A stretch of DNA of 64,000 bases from G963662675 sp963676845 (GCA_963676845.2 CAXXKK010000026.1:1-64000), one strand, 5' to 3'. Positions 9,509-19,201 are shown, numbered from the stretch's first letter. Notes: generated by a model not told the origin, from the sequence alone. Program-made: numbers and translations.

Positions 9509-11140
9509 ATGCAGAAATATAAGGGAATTATTGTTGATGTTTTAAATAAACGTCAGTTTAAAGTTGAAATTGAAGTTGAAAATGGAGTGATAAAATCAAT
9601 TCAAGAGTGCGATCACGATCAAACAAATTACATTTTACCCGGTCTGGTTGATGCCCATGTGCATATCGAAAGTTCCATGACTATTCCTTCTTCTTTTGCA
9701 AAAATGGTGGTTAAAAAAGGTACAGTTGCTGTTGTAAGTGATCCTCATGAGATCGCAAATGTTTTAGGTGAAAAGGGTATTGATTTCATGATTGACGATG
9801 CAAAAAAAATTCCTTTAAAAGTATTTTTTGGTGTTCCTTCCTGTGTGCCTGCTACTCCGTTTGAATCGTCAGGAAGTGTGATAAGCGATAAAGATGTTGA
9901 TCGATTATTGGCACGAGATGATCTTTTTTATCTTTCAGAGATGATGAATTTTCTGGGAGTAGTGAATCAATTTCCGGATGTGATGAATAAGATTAAAGCT
10001 GCACAAAAACACAATAAACTGATTGATGGACATGCTCCGGGATTAAGCGGAGATGATTTGAAAAACTATATTTCAGCTGGAATTTCTACCGATCATGAAT
10101 GTTTTTCCTACGAAGAAGCGGTGGAAAAAATAAAGTTGGGAATGAAAATTTTGATCCGTGAGGGAAGTGCAGCTAAAAATTTCGATGCCCTTTTTAAGCT
10201 TGTTGATGAGTACCCGGATCAGGTCATGTTATGTACGGATGATTCCCATCCGGACACACTAATTGAAGAAGGACATATAGACAAGATGATAAAAAAAGGA
10301 TTGCAAAAAGGATTGAATTTGTATAATCTTTTAAGATCAGCTTCGGTAAATCCGGTTAATCATTACGGTTTAAATGTGGGTTTATTACAGGAAGGAGATC
10401 CAGCAGATTTTATCATCATTGATGATTTGTCTTCCTTCAATATTCAAAAAACAGTGATTGATGGAGAGCTGATTTTTGAAAACGGACAGGTTCTTTTTGA
10501 TAGTATTGAAACAAAACCTATCAATGTTTTTAACAGGGAAGAGATTCAAAAGGATGATATTCTTGTAGAAAAAAAGAAAGGAAAAATAAGAGTCATTACA
10601 GCTTTTGATGGAGAATTAATTACCGGACAGGAATTGTATAAACCCAAAGTTGAAAATGGATTTATTATTTCAGATTTCGAAAACGATATTTTAAAAATGG
10701 TTGTTATAAACCGATATAAAAATACACCTGTTCAAATAGGTTTCATTAAGAATATTGGATTGAAAAAAGGAGCAATGGCAAGTAGTATTGCTCACGACAG
10801 TCATAACATTATTGCTGTGGGAGCAGACGATGAATCCATTATTTCTGTCGTCAATAAACTAATCGAAAATAAAGGTGGAATTGTAATTGGCGATGATGAA
10901 AATATGCTGGATTTGGAATTGGAAGTTGCCGGATTAATGACTTCAAAAGATGGGGAAGAAGTTGCCTTACAATACCAGAAAATGAATAAACTTGCACAGC
11001 AATTTGGAACAAAATTGAAATCTCCATTTATGACTTTAGCATTTATGTCGCTCCTGGTTATTCCTGAATTGAAGCTTGGAGATAAAGGTTTGTTCGATGT
11101 TTCTAAATTTGATTTTGTTGATTTGTTTGTTGAGGAATAG
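9509..11140 (+). CDS. ade: Adenine deaminase
   Basis: The 543-residue amidohydrolase converts adenine to hypoxanthine and ammonia for purine salvage. Metal ligands are visible in LPGLVDAHVHIESS (HxH, near residue 50), IDGHAPGLSGDDL (near 175), STDHECF and CTDDSHPD (near 245). The family's C-terminal domain, with GIVIGDDENMLDLELEVAGLM, is present. Length and motif order match AdeC. The gene follows the mnmG terminator and is 9 bases from uvrC, so the two may be co-transcribed. Confidence 0.95.
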   Translation: MQKYKGIIVDVLNKRQFKVEIEVENGVIKSIQECDHDQTNYILPGLVDAHVHIESSMTIPSSFAKMVVKKGTVAVVSDPHEIANVLGEKGIDFMIDDAKKIPLKVFFGVPSCVPATPFESSGSVISDKDVDRLLARDDLFYLSEMMNFLGVVNQFPDVMNKIKAAQKHNKLIDGHAPGLSGDDLKNYISAGISTDHECFSYEEAVEKIKLGMKILIREGSAAKNFDALFKLVDEYPDQVMLCTDDSHPDTLIEEGHIDKMIKKGLQKGLNLYNLLRSASVNPVNHYGLNVGLLQEGDPADFIIIDDLSSFNIQKTVIDGELIFENGQVLFDSIETKPINVFNREEIQKDDILVEKKKGKIRVITAFDGELITGQELYKPKVENGFIISDFENDILKMVVINRYKNTPVQIGFIKNIGLKKGAMASSIAHDSHNIIAVGADDESIISVVNKLIENKGGIVIGDDENMLDLELEVAGLMTSKDGEEVALQYQKMNKLAQQFGTKLKSPFMTLAFMSLLVIPELKLGDKGLFDVSKFDFVDLFVEE

Positions 11141-11149
11141 CGTAGAAGA

Positions 11150-12961
11150 ATGAGTAAAAAGCAAGATATAGATTCATTGAAATCATTGATTTCAGTTCTC
11201 CCAGATAAGCCAGGAATTTATCAGTATTTCGATGATACGGGAAAGATTATTTACGTGGGTAAGGCTAAAAATCTTAAGAAAAGGGTATCATCTTATTTCA
11301 CAAAAAAGCACGAAAGTCGAAAAACAGCGATGCTTGTTAGAAGTATTGCAGATATAAAACACCTGGTTGTTGAAACGGAAGAAGATGCGCTTTTACTCGA
11401 AAATAACCTGATAAAAAAGTATCAGCCTCGTTATAATATCCGGTTGAAAGACGATAAAACTTATCCCTGGATTGTGGTAAAAAAGGAACGTTTTCCTCGC
11501 GTATTTCAAACCCGAAATGTGATTCGCGATGGTTCTGCTTATTTTGGACCGTACACCTCGGTGATGGCTGTTCGTACTTTGCTGGATCTTTTCAAGAAAC
11601 TGTATAAACTTAGAAATTGCAAATACAATCTTTCAAAGGAAAATGTGGAATCCGGCAAATTAAAAGTTTGTCTGGAGTATCATATTGGAAACTGTTTGGG
11701 ACCTTGTATTGGAGAGCTAAAAGAAACGAAATACAATCAGTATATTGATGAAATCAAAGATATTTTGAAAGGAAATATTTCTGGGGTGATTAAATACCTG
11801 CGCGAAATGATGAAAAAACTGGCAGGAGAATATCGATTTGAAGAGGCAAATGAAATAAAACAAAAGCTTGAAATTCTGGAGAAATTCCAAAATCGTTCCA
11901 CCGTAGTTAGCTCTACAATTACGAATGTTGATGTTTACGGAATTGATATGACAGATAAAACGGCTTTTGTGAATTACCTCAAAGTAATTAACGGGGCGAT
12001 TGTGCAGACTTATACCGAGGAAATAAAAAAGGCATTGGATGAATCTCAGGAAGAATTACTGGAATATGCGATTGCTGAAATTCGCCAGAAGATCTTTTCA
12101 AATTCTAAAGAATTGATCGTTCCTTTTAAGCCTTCGATTGAGTTGGAAAATGTTTCTTTTAAAGTTCCGGTTCGTGGAGATAAAAAGAAATTGCTCGATT
12201 TATCCATGAGAAATGCCAAATATTTCCGCATGGAAAAAGAAAAGCAAATGACGCTTTCAAAACCAAAACAAAGTACAAATCGTATTTTGGAAACCATTAA
12301 AAAAGATCTTCAACTTAAAGTAATGCCTGTGCAAATTGAGTGTTTTGATAACTCAAATTTACAGGGAACAAATCCAACGGCAGCTTGTGTGGTTTTTAAA
12401 AATGCAAAACCAGCAAAAAAGGAGTATCGTCATTTTAATGTAAAAACGGTTGAAGGACCAAACGATTTTGCCTCGATGGAAGAAATTATCTATCGTCGCT
12501 ACAAGCGTTTGTTGGATGAAAAAAAGCCATTACCACAATTAATAATTATTGATGGAGGAAAAGGACAACTTGGAGCTGCATTAAATGCACTTGAAAAAGT
12601 TGACCTTCGTGGAAAAATTGCAATTATTGGAATTGCTAAAAAATTAGAGGAAATATTTTTCCCGGGGGATTCTGTTCCACTTTATCTGGATAAAAATTCT
12701 GAGACCTTAAAAATTATTCAGCAAGCTCGTGATGAAGCCCATCGTTTTGGAATCACTTTTCACCGACAAAAACGATCGAAGAATTTTATTAAATCTGAAA
12801 TGGAAAATATTCCCGGAATTGGAGAAAAGACAATTCAGCTGCTTTTGAAGGAATTTAAAAGCCTTGAGAATCTAAAAAAACAACCCTACGATGCAGTTGC
12901 TTCTAAAATAGGCGATTCTCGTGCAACAAAAATCTTTACGCATTTCAATATAAAACATTGA
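11150..12961 (+). CDS. uvrC: Excinuclease ABC subunit UvrC
   Basis: The 603-residue protein has the N-terminal GIY-YIG nuclease domain (PGIYQYFDDTGKIIYVGKAK, about residues 22-41). A UVR-type helix pair near 225-245 and the RNase H-like nuclease follow (QIECFDNSNLQGT and IIIDGGKGQLGAA). The C-terminus carries helix-hairpin-helix motifs (MENIPGIGEKTIQLLL). UvrC makes the 3' and 5' incisions in nucleotide excision repair with UvrA and UvrB. No frame damage is seen. Confidence 0.98.
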   Translation: MSKKQDIDSLKSLISVLPDKPGIYQYFDDTGKIIYVGKAKNLKKRVSSYFTKKHESRKTAMLVRSIADIKHLVVETEEDALLLENNLIKKYQPRYNIRLKDDKTYPWIVVKKERFPRVFQTRNVIRDGSAYFGPYTSVMAVRTLLDLFKKLYKLRNCKYNLSKENVESGKLKVCLEYHIGNCLGPCIGELKETKYNQYIDEIKDILKGNISGVIKYLREMMKKLAGEYRFEEANEIKQKLEILEKFQNRSTVVSSTITNVDVYGIDMTDKTAFVNYLKVINGAIVQTYTEEIKKALDESQEELLEYAIAEIRQKIFSNSKELIVPFKPSIELENVSFKVPVRGDKKKLLDLSMRNAKYFRMEKEKQMTLSKPKQSTNRILETIKKDLQLKVMPVQIECFDNSNLQGTNPTAACVVFKNAKPAKKEYRHFNVKTVEGPNDFASMEEIIYRRYKRLLDEKKPLPQLIIIDGGKGQLGAALNALEKVDLRGKIAIIGIAKKLEEIFFPGDSVPLYLDKNSETLKIIQQARDEAHRFGITFHRQKRSKNFIKSEMENIPGIGEKTIQLLLKEFKSLENLKKQPYDAVASKIGDSRATKIFTHFNIKH

Positions 12962-13025
12962 AAAATAGTACCTTGATAAGGTAAATAGATGGGAAAATTA
13001 ATGTCGGATAAATCTGCAATCTAGA

Positions 13026-13970
13026 TCAATTTCTGTATTTTTCATCAGAATCCAGCAAACCCAGGTAAGAGAAGTACCTGCTTTGGGCAATTTCTTTGTC
13101 ATGCACTGCTCTTTTCACATTGCAACCCGGTTCATGAGTATGTGTGCAATTATTGTACTGACAATTTTTTTGAAGCTTAAAAATTTCCGGAAAATAATGA
13201 CCGATTTCTTCTTTGCTCATATCGAACATACCAAAACCTTTTATTCCCGGAGTATCAATTATCGATCCGCCAAAACTCAATTCAAACATTTCAGAAAAAG
13301 TGGTGGTATGAACTCCCGTTTGGTGATAATCAGAAATTGCTTTCGTTTTCAAGTTTAAGGAAGACTCAATGGAATTAATCAAAGTAGATTTTCCAACACC
13401 TGAATGCCCTGCAAAAACATTTGTTTTATCGGTCATCCATTTTTTAAGTTCATCTAAACCAATATTTTTCTTCGTCGAAGTTTTTAAGCAACGGTAACCA
13501 ATCCCTTTATAAATATCGATAAGAGATTCCATTTGCAACGTTTGCTCTTTATTGTATCGGTCTATTTTATTGAATATCAACGAACAAGGTATTCTGTAAG
13601 CTTCTGCCGAAGCCAAAAAACGATCGATGAAAGTAGTCGTTGTGATTGGATAATTTATGGTAACCACTAAAAAAGCCTGGTCAATATTTGCCGCAATAAT
13701 GTGCGATTGCTTCGACAAATTTGGTGATTTGCGAATGATATAATTCTTTCTGTCAACGATTTTCGAGATAACACCAACCTTTTCCGTTCCTCCTTCGGTA
13801 TCGTTATCAACAAGCGAAAATTCTACATGATCACCAACTGCAATAGGGTTTGTGCTTTTAATATCCTTCATTCGAAAGTTACCCTTGATTTTGCAATCAA
13901 TATTTTCGCCAGACTCAGTTTTTACACAGTACCAGCTACCCGTTGATTTTATGACAGTACCTTTATTCAA
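13026..13970 (-). CDS. rsgA: Ribosome small-subunit-dependent GTPase RsgA
   Basis: This is a circularly permuted GTPase with an N-terminal OB fold. G4 FNKID comes before G1 GHSGVGKST and G3 DTPGIKGF. The C-terminal zinc knuckle holds the Cys and His residues in CQYNNCTHTHEPGC. RsgA assists late maturation of the 30S subunit. The frame is open to 14060, but the extra 30 residues run into the divergent exonuclease gene, so I choose TTG at 13968-13970 (M-N-K-G-T-V-I-K). Confidence 0.95.
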   Translation of the reverse strand: MNKGTVIKSTGSWYCVKTESGENIDCKIKGNFRMKDIKSTNPIAVGDHVEFSLVDNDTEGGTEKVGVISKIVDRKNYIIRKSPNLSKQSHIIAANIDQAFLVVTINYPITTTTFIDRFLASAEAYRIPCSLIFNKIDRYNKEQTLQMESLIDIYKGIGYRCLKTSTKKNIGLDELKKWMTDKTNVFAGHSGVGKSTLINSIESSLNLKTKAISDYHQTGVHTTTFSEMFELSFGGSIIDTPGIKGFGMFDMSKEEIGHYFPEIFKLQKNCQYNNCTHTHEPGCNVKRAVHDKEIAQSRYFSYLGLLDSDEKYRN

Positions 13971-14037
13971 TGGCTTTTCTTTAAGTAAAAAGTTTCTCTT
14001 ATTTTCGTAGAAATCAAGTTCAAAATTACGAAAAATT

Positions 14038-14805
14038 GTGAAACGTATTTTATCATACAATGTAAATGGTATCCGTGCCGCGATTGGTAAGGATTTTTTT
14101 AAGTGGTTGGAACAAGAATCACCCGATGTGCTTTGTGTTCAGGAAACAAAAGCTCAACCCGGACAAATGCAGGAAGAGCAGTTCAAAAAGATGGGATATT
14201 CTATTTTTACCTATTCTGCAGAGAAAAAAGGCTACAGTGGCGTTGCTATTATTTGCAAGGAAAAACCACTTCGTGTGGAATATGGTATGAATAATCCGAA
14301 ATACGATGTGGAAGGCAGGGTGATTAGAGCCGATTTTGAAGGCTTTTCCGTTATTTCGGCCTATTTCCCATCCGGAACTACCGGAGGGCCACGTCAGGAC
14401 TATAAAATGGATTTTTTGGCTGATTTTTATGCTTACCTGAAAGAGCTTCGCAAAGAACATCCGAATTTGATTATTGCAGGCGATTATAACATCTGTCGTT
14501 TATGGATTGATATTCACAATCCGGAAAAGCAGCAAAAAACCTCTGGTTTCCTTCCGGAAGAAAGGGAGTGGTTTCAGCAATTTGTTGATGACGGATACGT
14601 AGATAGTTTTCGGGAAATTAATGAAGAACCGCATAATTACTCCTGGTGGAGTTATCGTGCCGGAGCCAGGGCTAAAAATAAAGGATGGCGTATTGATTAT
14701 CACATGGTGACTGCTCCGTTAAAGGCAAAAATAAAAGATGCCGGAATTTTGCCAAATGTTGTGCATTCAGATCATTGCCCCGTTTGGGTTGAAATGGACT
14801 TATAA
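14038..14805 (+). CDS. xth: Exodeoxyribonuclease III (AP endonuclease)
   Basis: The 255-residue exonuclease/endonuclease/phosphatase fold protein has ILSYNVNGIRAA (residues 4-15), the metal-binding LCVQETKAQ, IIAGDYNICR and the C-terminal HSDHCPVWV catalytic histidine. Such enzymes cut at abasic sites and degrade 3' ends in base excision repair. It is divergent from rsgA. Its stop overlaps the ATG of the DUF4421 gene at 14805. Confidence 0.95.
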   Translation: MKRILSYNVNGIRAAIGKDFFKWLEQESPDVLCVQETKAQPGQMQEEQFKKMGYSIFTYSAEKKGYSGVAIICKEKPLRVEYGMNNPKYDVEGRVIRADFEGFSVISAYFPSGTTGGPRQDYKMDFLADFYAYLKELRKEHPNLIIAGDYNICRLWIDIHNPEKQQKTSGFLPEEREWFQQFVDDGYVDSFREINEEPHNYSWWSYRAGARAKNKGWRIDYHMVTAPLKAKIKDAGILPNVVHSDHCPVWVEMDL

Positions 14806-15809
14806 TGAAGTATTTTTTCACAGGTATTTTCATTTTTTTCATTCTTCACTCTTCTTTAGCGCAAAAGAAAGAATATGCTTTTAATATCGATCCCAATTAT
14901 ATAGAATCGTACTACAATAATCTGATAATTAGGATTGTATCGGTGAATAGAAATAACTTTTTGCAGCTAAAAGATACCAAACAACAAATGAGGTTGCGGT
15001 ATCGTCCCAACGATTATTTTAATTTAGGTGTTGGACTGAATTACAAATGGTTTGGGCTCAATATTGGAACAAAAATTCCCTGGTTTTCCAATGACGATGA
15101 TCGATATGGGGAGACGACAAATCTGGGAATCCAAACCTATATGTACGGACGAAAATTTATCTTCGATTTTATTGCTCAAAAGACTAAGGGATATTACCTG
15201 AGTATTTCTGATTATCATGATCTTACAACTATCGATCCTTTAATATTTTACCAGCGAAGAGATATCAGTACTCTTAATCTTGGAGCAGGATTTCATTATG
15301 TGTTGAATCATGAACGTTTTTCCTATAAAGCAGCTTTTAAGCAAAACGAGCTTCAAAAGAAAAGTGCGGGTTCTCTTATTTTAGGAGCAGGATTTTACTT
15401 GTTTAAAGTAGATGCTGGTTCAGCGATTGTTCCACGTGAAATTGATGAGCAGTATTTTACGGATTGGAGAAATTTTGACAATTTCAATAATTACATAGCG
15501 AATTTAAGTGTTGGTTATGCTTACTCTTTTGTTCCACGTGAAAATTGGATTATTTCAGGTTCATATAGCATTGAACTGGGTGTAAATCAAAATATCTGGA
15601 AGTATGAAATTGAACGTGATGACTGGCAATCGAAGATTAGTTGGGGTAATGAATTCCGTATTTCAGGAGGGCATTATTTTTCTGATTTTTATATTGGAGC
15701 AAGCTTTGTTCGTCATGAAAACTATACTTCTATTAATATGAATTCTTTGAACTTGCTAAATGGGACGAACTATACGGAGTTTACGATAAGCAAAAGGATG
15801 GATTTATAA
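14805..15809 (+). CDS. DUF4421 outer-membrane-type protein
   Basis: The 334-residue protein has a signal peptide (cleaved about after HSSLAQ, residue 19). Alternating beta-strand pattern with aromatic ends suits an outer-membrane barrel. Features such as RYRPNDYFNLGVGLNYKW and the C-terminal TEFTISKRMDL agree with the DUF4421 family of Bacteroidota. Function is unknown. It overlaps the previous stop by one base, so it is probably co-transcribed with xth. Two parS-like sequences lie inside its 3' half. Confidence 0.8.
   Translation: MKYFFTGIFIFFILHSSLAQKKEYAFNIDPNYIESYYNNLIIRIVSVNRNNFLQLKDTKQQMRLRYRPNDYFNLGVGLNYKWFGLNIGTKIPWFSNDDDRYGETTNLGIQTYMYGRKFIFDFIAQKTKGYYLSISDYHDLTTIDPLIFYQRRDISTLNLGAGFHYVLNHERFSYKAAFKQNELQKKSAGSLILGAGFYLFKVDAGSAIVPREIDEQYFTDWRNFDNFNNYIANLSVGYAYSFVPRENWIISGSYSIELGVNQNIWKYEIERDDWQSKISWGNEFRISGGHYFSDFYIGASFVRHENYTSINMNSLNLLNGTNYTEFTISKRMDL
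15428..15443. promoter_or_regulatory. parS-like sequence inside the DUF4421 gene, copy 1
   Basis: TGTTCCACGTGAAATT agrees with the first 14 bases of the parS consensus TGTTNCACGTGAAACA and differs at the last two. It lies in coding sequence (codons for V-P-R-E), so its role is uncertain. Confidence 0.4.
15530..15545. promoter_or_regulatory. parS-like sequence inside the DUF4421 gene, copy 2
   Basis: TGTTCCACGTGAAAAT again matches the first 14 consensus bases of parS, 102 bases after copy 1. It also encodes V-P-R-E, so it could be a repeated protein motif rather than a ParB site. Confidence 0.4.
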
Positions 15810-15846
15810 AGAAATTGAAAGTATACTTGAAGTTGTGATTAGAAAA

Positions 15847-15928
15847 GTCATCCCGAGCTTGTTTAGGGATCTGTTCTGAATACGTTTGACTCTGTTTTAT
15901 AAAGATTCTGAAACAAGTTCAGAATGAC
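15847..15928. repeat. Palindromic intergenic repeat, copy 1
   Basis: The left arm begins GTCATCCCGAGCTTGTTTAG and the right arm ends in the near-complement, ACAAGTTCAGAATGAC. Each arm is about 26 bases in an 82-base unit. The unit sits between the convergent DUF4421 and tdh genes. It belongs to the same family as 17617-17699 and resembles REP/MITE-like intergenic palindromes. It may also act as a terminator. Confidence 0.7.
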
Positions 15929-15945
15929 AGCATTATACTATGTTT

Positions 15946-16974
15946 TTATTCCCAGTCCAAAATAATTTTTCCACAATTTCCTTCTTCCATAATATCAAAG
16001 GCATGTTGAAAATCATCAGCTTTCATGCGATGAGTGATAATGGGGGAGATATCCAGTCCTGATGTTAGCATCATTTCCATATGATACCAGGTTTCATACA
16101 TCTCACGACCATAAATACCTTTTAGAGTAAGGCCTTTAAATATCAAATTTGTCCAGTTTATTTTGGTTGAAGAAGGAAGTAAGCCAAGTAAAGCAACTTT
16201 TCCCCCATTATACATATTTTCGATCATACTATTGAAGGCAGCTGCAGAACCGCTACATTCCAGTCCAATGTCAAATCCGGCAACCATTCCTAACTGATCC
16301 ATTGCATCATTAATTCCTTCAACTTGAGGGTCAATTACAAGTGTAGCTCCCATTTTTCGGGCAAGTTCCCTGCGGTATTCAGACAAGTCTGTGCCGGCAA
16401 TATAACGGGCACCGGCAAAACGACAAACAGCCGTGGCCATGGCCCCGATAGGTCCGCCAATTCCGGTAATCAAAACATCTTCACCTAAAAGAGGAAAGGA
16501 GAGGGCTGTGTGAGTTGCATTGCCCATAGGATCCATGATAGCCATGATTTCATCAGGTATTTGTGGATCAACTTTAAGAACATTTTTAGCTGGAACAGAA
16601 ATATACTCAGCAAAACCGCCATCTCTATTTACACCAATTCCGATGGTATGGTCGCAAATATGCTGACGTCCGCGGCGGCAGTTACGACAGAATCCACAAG
16701 CAATATGTCCTTCAACCGTAACCCGTTCACCAATCTGAACACGGTCGACTTCTGAACCCACTTCAATAACTTCTCCCATGTATTCATGACCAATGGTTAC
16801 CGGAGTTTTGATGGTATTCTGAGCCCATTCGTCCCACTTGTAGATGTGCAGGTCTGTACCGCAAACAGCCGCTTTTTTCACGCGTATAAGTACATCGTTA
16901 TAACCAACTTTGGGAATAGGAACTTCTTCCATCCAAAGACCACGTTCGGCTTTACTTTTTACAATTGCTTTCAT
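15946..16974 (-). CDS. tdh: L-threonine 3-dehydrogenase (zinc-dependent)
   Basis: The 342-residue medium-chain dehydrogenase oxidises threonine to 2-amino-3-ketobutyrate with NAD. Catalytic-zinc residues are in AAVCGTDLHIYKWDEW (Cys near 38) and GHEYMGEV. The structural zinc cluster is CGFCRNCRRGRQHIC (about 97-111). The nucleotide-binding segment VLITGIGGPIGAMA is near 165. The DLHIYKWDEW segment favours Tdh over other zinc dehydrogenases. No kbl gene for the next step is adjacent. Confidence 0.9.
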   Translation of the reverse strand: MKAIVKSKAERGLWMEEVPIPKVGYNDVLIRVKKAAVCGTDLHIYKWDEWAQNTIKTPVTIGHEYMGEVIEVGSEVDRVQIGERVTVEGHIACGFCRNCRRGRQHICDHTIGIGVNRDGGFAEYISVPAKNVLKVDPQIPDEIMAIMDPMGNATHTALSFPLLGEDVLITGIGGPIGAMATAVCRFAGARYIAGTDLSEYRRELARKMGATLVIDPQVEGINDAMDQLGMVAGFDIGLECSGSAAAFNSMIENMYNGGKVALLGLLPSSTKINWTNLIFKGLTLKGIYGREMYETWYHMEMMLTSGLDISPIITHRMKADDFQHAFDIMEEGNCGKIILDWE

Positions 16975-17046
16975 GTTTCCGGGTTGAATAACACTAAGTT
17001 AAAGCTATTCAAATGGAAAATAAATAAGGAAAATCATGTTTTGGAG

Positions 17047-17535
17047 CTAATTTTTATAGCTGGCCGGATCCAGTGCAGTGGGAGACCATTGCTGATAAAA
17101 ACCAAGCACTTTCTCGTGGCTGTATCCACTATCTTCCTCCAGGTAGGCTGTATTTTGCGTGTGAAGTCTTTTCCCGTTACCATCAAGAACTACAAAAACC
17201 GGGAACCCAAATCGTTGAGGAAATCCCAATTCCTGAAGTACATCTTCGTTTTTGTTTTCAGGGCTATAATTGACATGAAGAACTACGAAATTATCTTCTA
17301 CATATTCTTTTATCTCGGCATCGGAATCAACAAACTGGTGAAATTTGATGCACCAGGGACACCAGTTTCCTCCAATTTGAATGAAGACATGCTTTCCTTC
17401 GGCTTTGGCTTTGTTTACAGCAAGTTGAATGTCTGCTTTTGCATCTGCATCAGGGTTATAGATTTGAGGAGATTGAGCTTTTAAATTGAATGTTGAAAGT
17501 ATAATAACGGCTATAAAAAGGATTTGCTTCATCAT
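17047..17535 (-). CDS. Periplasmic thioredoxin-family protein
   Basis: The 162-residue protein starts with a signal peptide (to about FNLKAQ, residue 21). A thioredoxin-like domain with redox motif WCPWC at about 58-62 follows, and the cis-proline loop is GFPVFVVLDG near 111-120. It is probably an exported thiol-disulfide oxidoreductase. It is downstream of cysS on the same strand, separated by the palindromic repeat. Its partner protein is unknown. Confidence 0.85.
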   Translation of the reverse strand: MMKQILFIAVIILSTFNLKAQSPQIYNPDADAKADIQLAVNKAKAEGKHVFIQIGGNWCPWCIKFHQFVDSDAEIKEYVEDNFVVLHVNYSPENKNEDVLQELGFPQRFGFPVFVVLDGNGKRLHTQNTAYLEEDSGYSHEKVLGFYQQWSPTALDPASYKN

Positions 17536-17616
17536 TGATCAAATTAAAATGTTTGACATGTTAGTTCTAACAAATGCGATTCAGTTACAAGTTTTAGGGG
17601 AAAAAGATTTGAGAAA

Positions 17617-17699
17617 GTCATCCTGAATTTATTTCAGGATCTTTGTCCAACAGAGCCAAGCGTAACAAGAAACAGATCCCGAAATAAATTCGGGATGAC
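17617..17699. repeat. Palindromic intergenic repeat, copy 2
   Basis: The left arm GTCATCCTGAATTTATTTCA pairs with the right arm ending AAATAAATTCGGGATGAC. The arms are 26 bases with two differences and enclose about 31 bases. The outer arms match copy 1 at 15847-15928, while the centres differ. Confidence 0.7.
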
Positions 17700-17728
17700 C
17701 TTTTTAGAAAGAGGATTATTGAAAATTA

Positions 17729-19201
17729 TTACTTCAATTCCCAACTAAAACCGTCCTTTGTGTCTTTTACAACAAAACCAAGATTTGCCAGTTCATCCCG
17801 GATTTTATCAGCAGTAGCCCAGTCTTTGTTTGCTTTTGCTTCCATACGAAGTTGAAGCAGCAAATCAATAGCTTTTTCATATGCAGCAGTGTTTGCTGAT
17901 GATTCAGCTTCCGGCTTTTTCAACCCAAAAATTTCAAAAACAAAGGTTGAGTAAAGTGATTTTAATGCTTCCAAATCATCGACAGAAATGCTTGCTTTTC
18001 CATCGGCAATAGAGTTGATCATTTTAACGCCATCGAATAAATGAGCAATGGCGATCGGACTGTTCAGATCATCATTCATGGCAGCATAACACTTGTCTTT
18101 TAGCTCAGCAATATTTACAGTCGATTCTGTTTTTGCGTCTAATTTTTCAAGTGTCTCCACAGCTTTTAAAAGTCGGTCCATTCCTTTTTCTGCAGCCTGA
18201 AGTGCTTCATTGGAGAAATCAAGCGTGCTTCGGTATTGGGCAGTAAGCATGAAGAAACGAATGGTCATCGGACTATACGCTTTTTCAAGCAATGTGTGGT
18301 TGCCGTCGAAAAAATCATCCAGAGAAATGGCATTTCCAAGCGATTTACCCATCTTTTGTCCGTTTAGGGTGATCATGTTGTTGTGCATCCAGTAATGCAC
18401 GGAATCGTGCCCAAAAGCGGCTTTAGACTGTGCTATCTCTGCTTCATGATGCGGAAAGGTTAAATCCATACCACCACCATGAATATCGAAGGTTTCACCC
18501 AGGTATTTGCAACTCATGGCTGTACATTCCATATGCCAGCCTGGAAATCCGTCGCTCCAGCGAGATGGCCAGCGCATGATATGTTCGGGCGATGCTTTTT
18601 TCCAGATCGCAAAATCAAGAGGAGAGTGTTTTTCATCTTGTCCGTCAAGATCACGGGTATTAGCTTGAAGGTCTTCGATTTTACGACCAGATAATTCACC
18701 GTAAGGAAAATTTTTTGCGTATTTCTCAACATCAAAATAAACAGAACCTTTGCTTTCGTAGGCATAGCCTGACTTTAATATTTTTTCAACTGCATCAATT
18801 TGTTCAATTATATGACCGGTTGCACGTGGCTCAATGCTTGGAGGAAGTACATTCAGCTTTTCCATGTTTTTATGGTAGTCGTTGGTATAGATTTGCACCA
18901 CTTCCATAGGCTCCAATTCATCAAGGCGTGCTTTTTTAGCAATTTTATCTTCGCCTTCATCAGCATCGTTTGCCAAATGACCAACATCAGTAATGTTACG
19001 TACGTAGCGAACTTTGTAGCCCAAATGCTTTAAATAGCGGAAAAGAAGGTCGAAAGTGACAGCTGGGCGAGCATGTCCTAAGTGTGCCTTTCCGTAAACT
19101 GTGGGACCGCAAACGTACAAACCAACTTTGCCGGGATGAATGGGTTCAAAAACTTCTTTTTGTCTACTTAAAGTATTGTATATCTGTAGCTGATTTTCCA
19201 T
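17729..19201 (-). CDS. cysS: Cysteinyl-tRNA synthetase
   Basis: The class I synthetase of about 490 residues charges tRNA-Cys. The zinc-ligand cysteine and HIGH motif lie in CGPTVYGKAHLGHARP, and the KMSKS equivalent is KMGKSLGN. MECTAMSCKYLG and HHEAEIAQSKAAFG hold the other zinc ligands. The anticodon-binding end DKIRDELANLGFVVKD is present. The frame is open to 19222, but the ATG at 19199-19201 (M-E-N-Q-L-Q) gives the normal start. Confidence 0.97.
   Translation of the reverse strand: MENQLQIYNTLSRQKEVFEPIHPGKVGLYVCGPTVYGKAHLGHARPAVTFDLLFRYLKHLGYKVRYVRNITDVGHLANDADEGEDKIAKKARLDELEPMEVVQIYTNDYHKNMEKLNVLPPSIEPRATGHIIEQIDAVEKILKSGYAYESKGSVYFDVEKYAKNFPYGELSGRKIEDLQANTRDLDGQDEKHSPLDFAIWKKASPEHIMRWPSRWSDGFPGWHMECTAMSCKYLGETFDIHGGGMDLTFPHHEAEIAQSKAAFGHDSVHYWMHNNMITLNGQKMGKSLGNAISLDDFFDGNHTLLEKAYSPMTIRFFMLTAQYRSTLDFSNEALQAAEKGMDRLLKAVETLEKLDAKTESTVNIAELKDKCYAAMNDDLNSPIAIAHLFDGVKMINSIADGKASISVDDLEALKSLYSTFVFEIFGLKKPEAESSANTAAYEKAIDLLLQLRMEAKANKDWATADKIRDELANLGFVVKDTKDGFSWELK

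Noticed and set aside
16786..17484. Long plus-strand frame (232 codons) over tdh and the thioredoxin gene
   Set aside because: It is an antisense shadow of two clear genes and has no domain.
18815..18835. GCACGTGGCTC in cysS as a parS-like site
   Set aside because: It shares only the CACGTG core, which is expected by chance in a 64-kb window.
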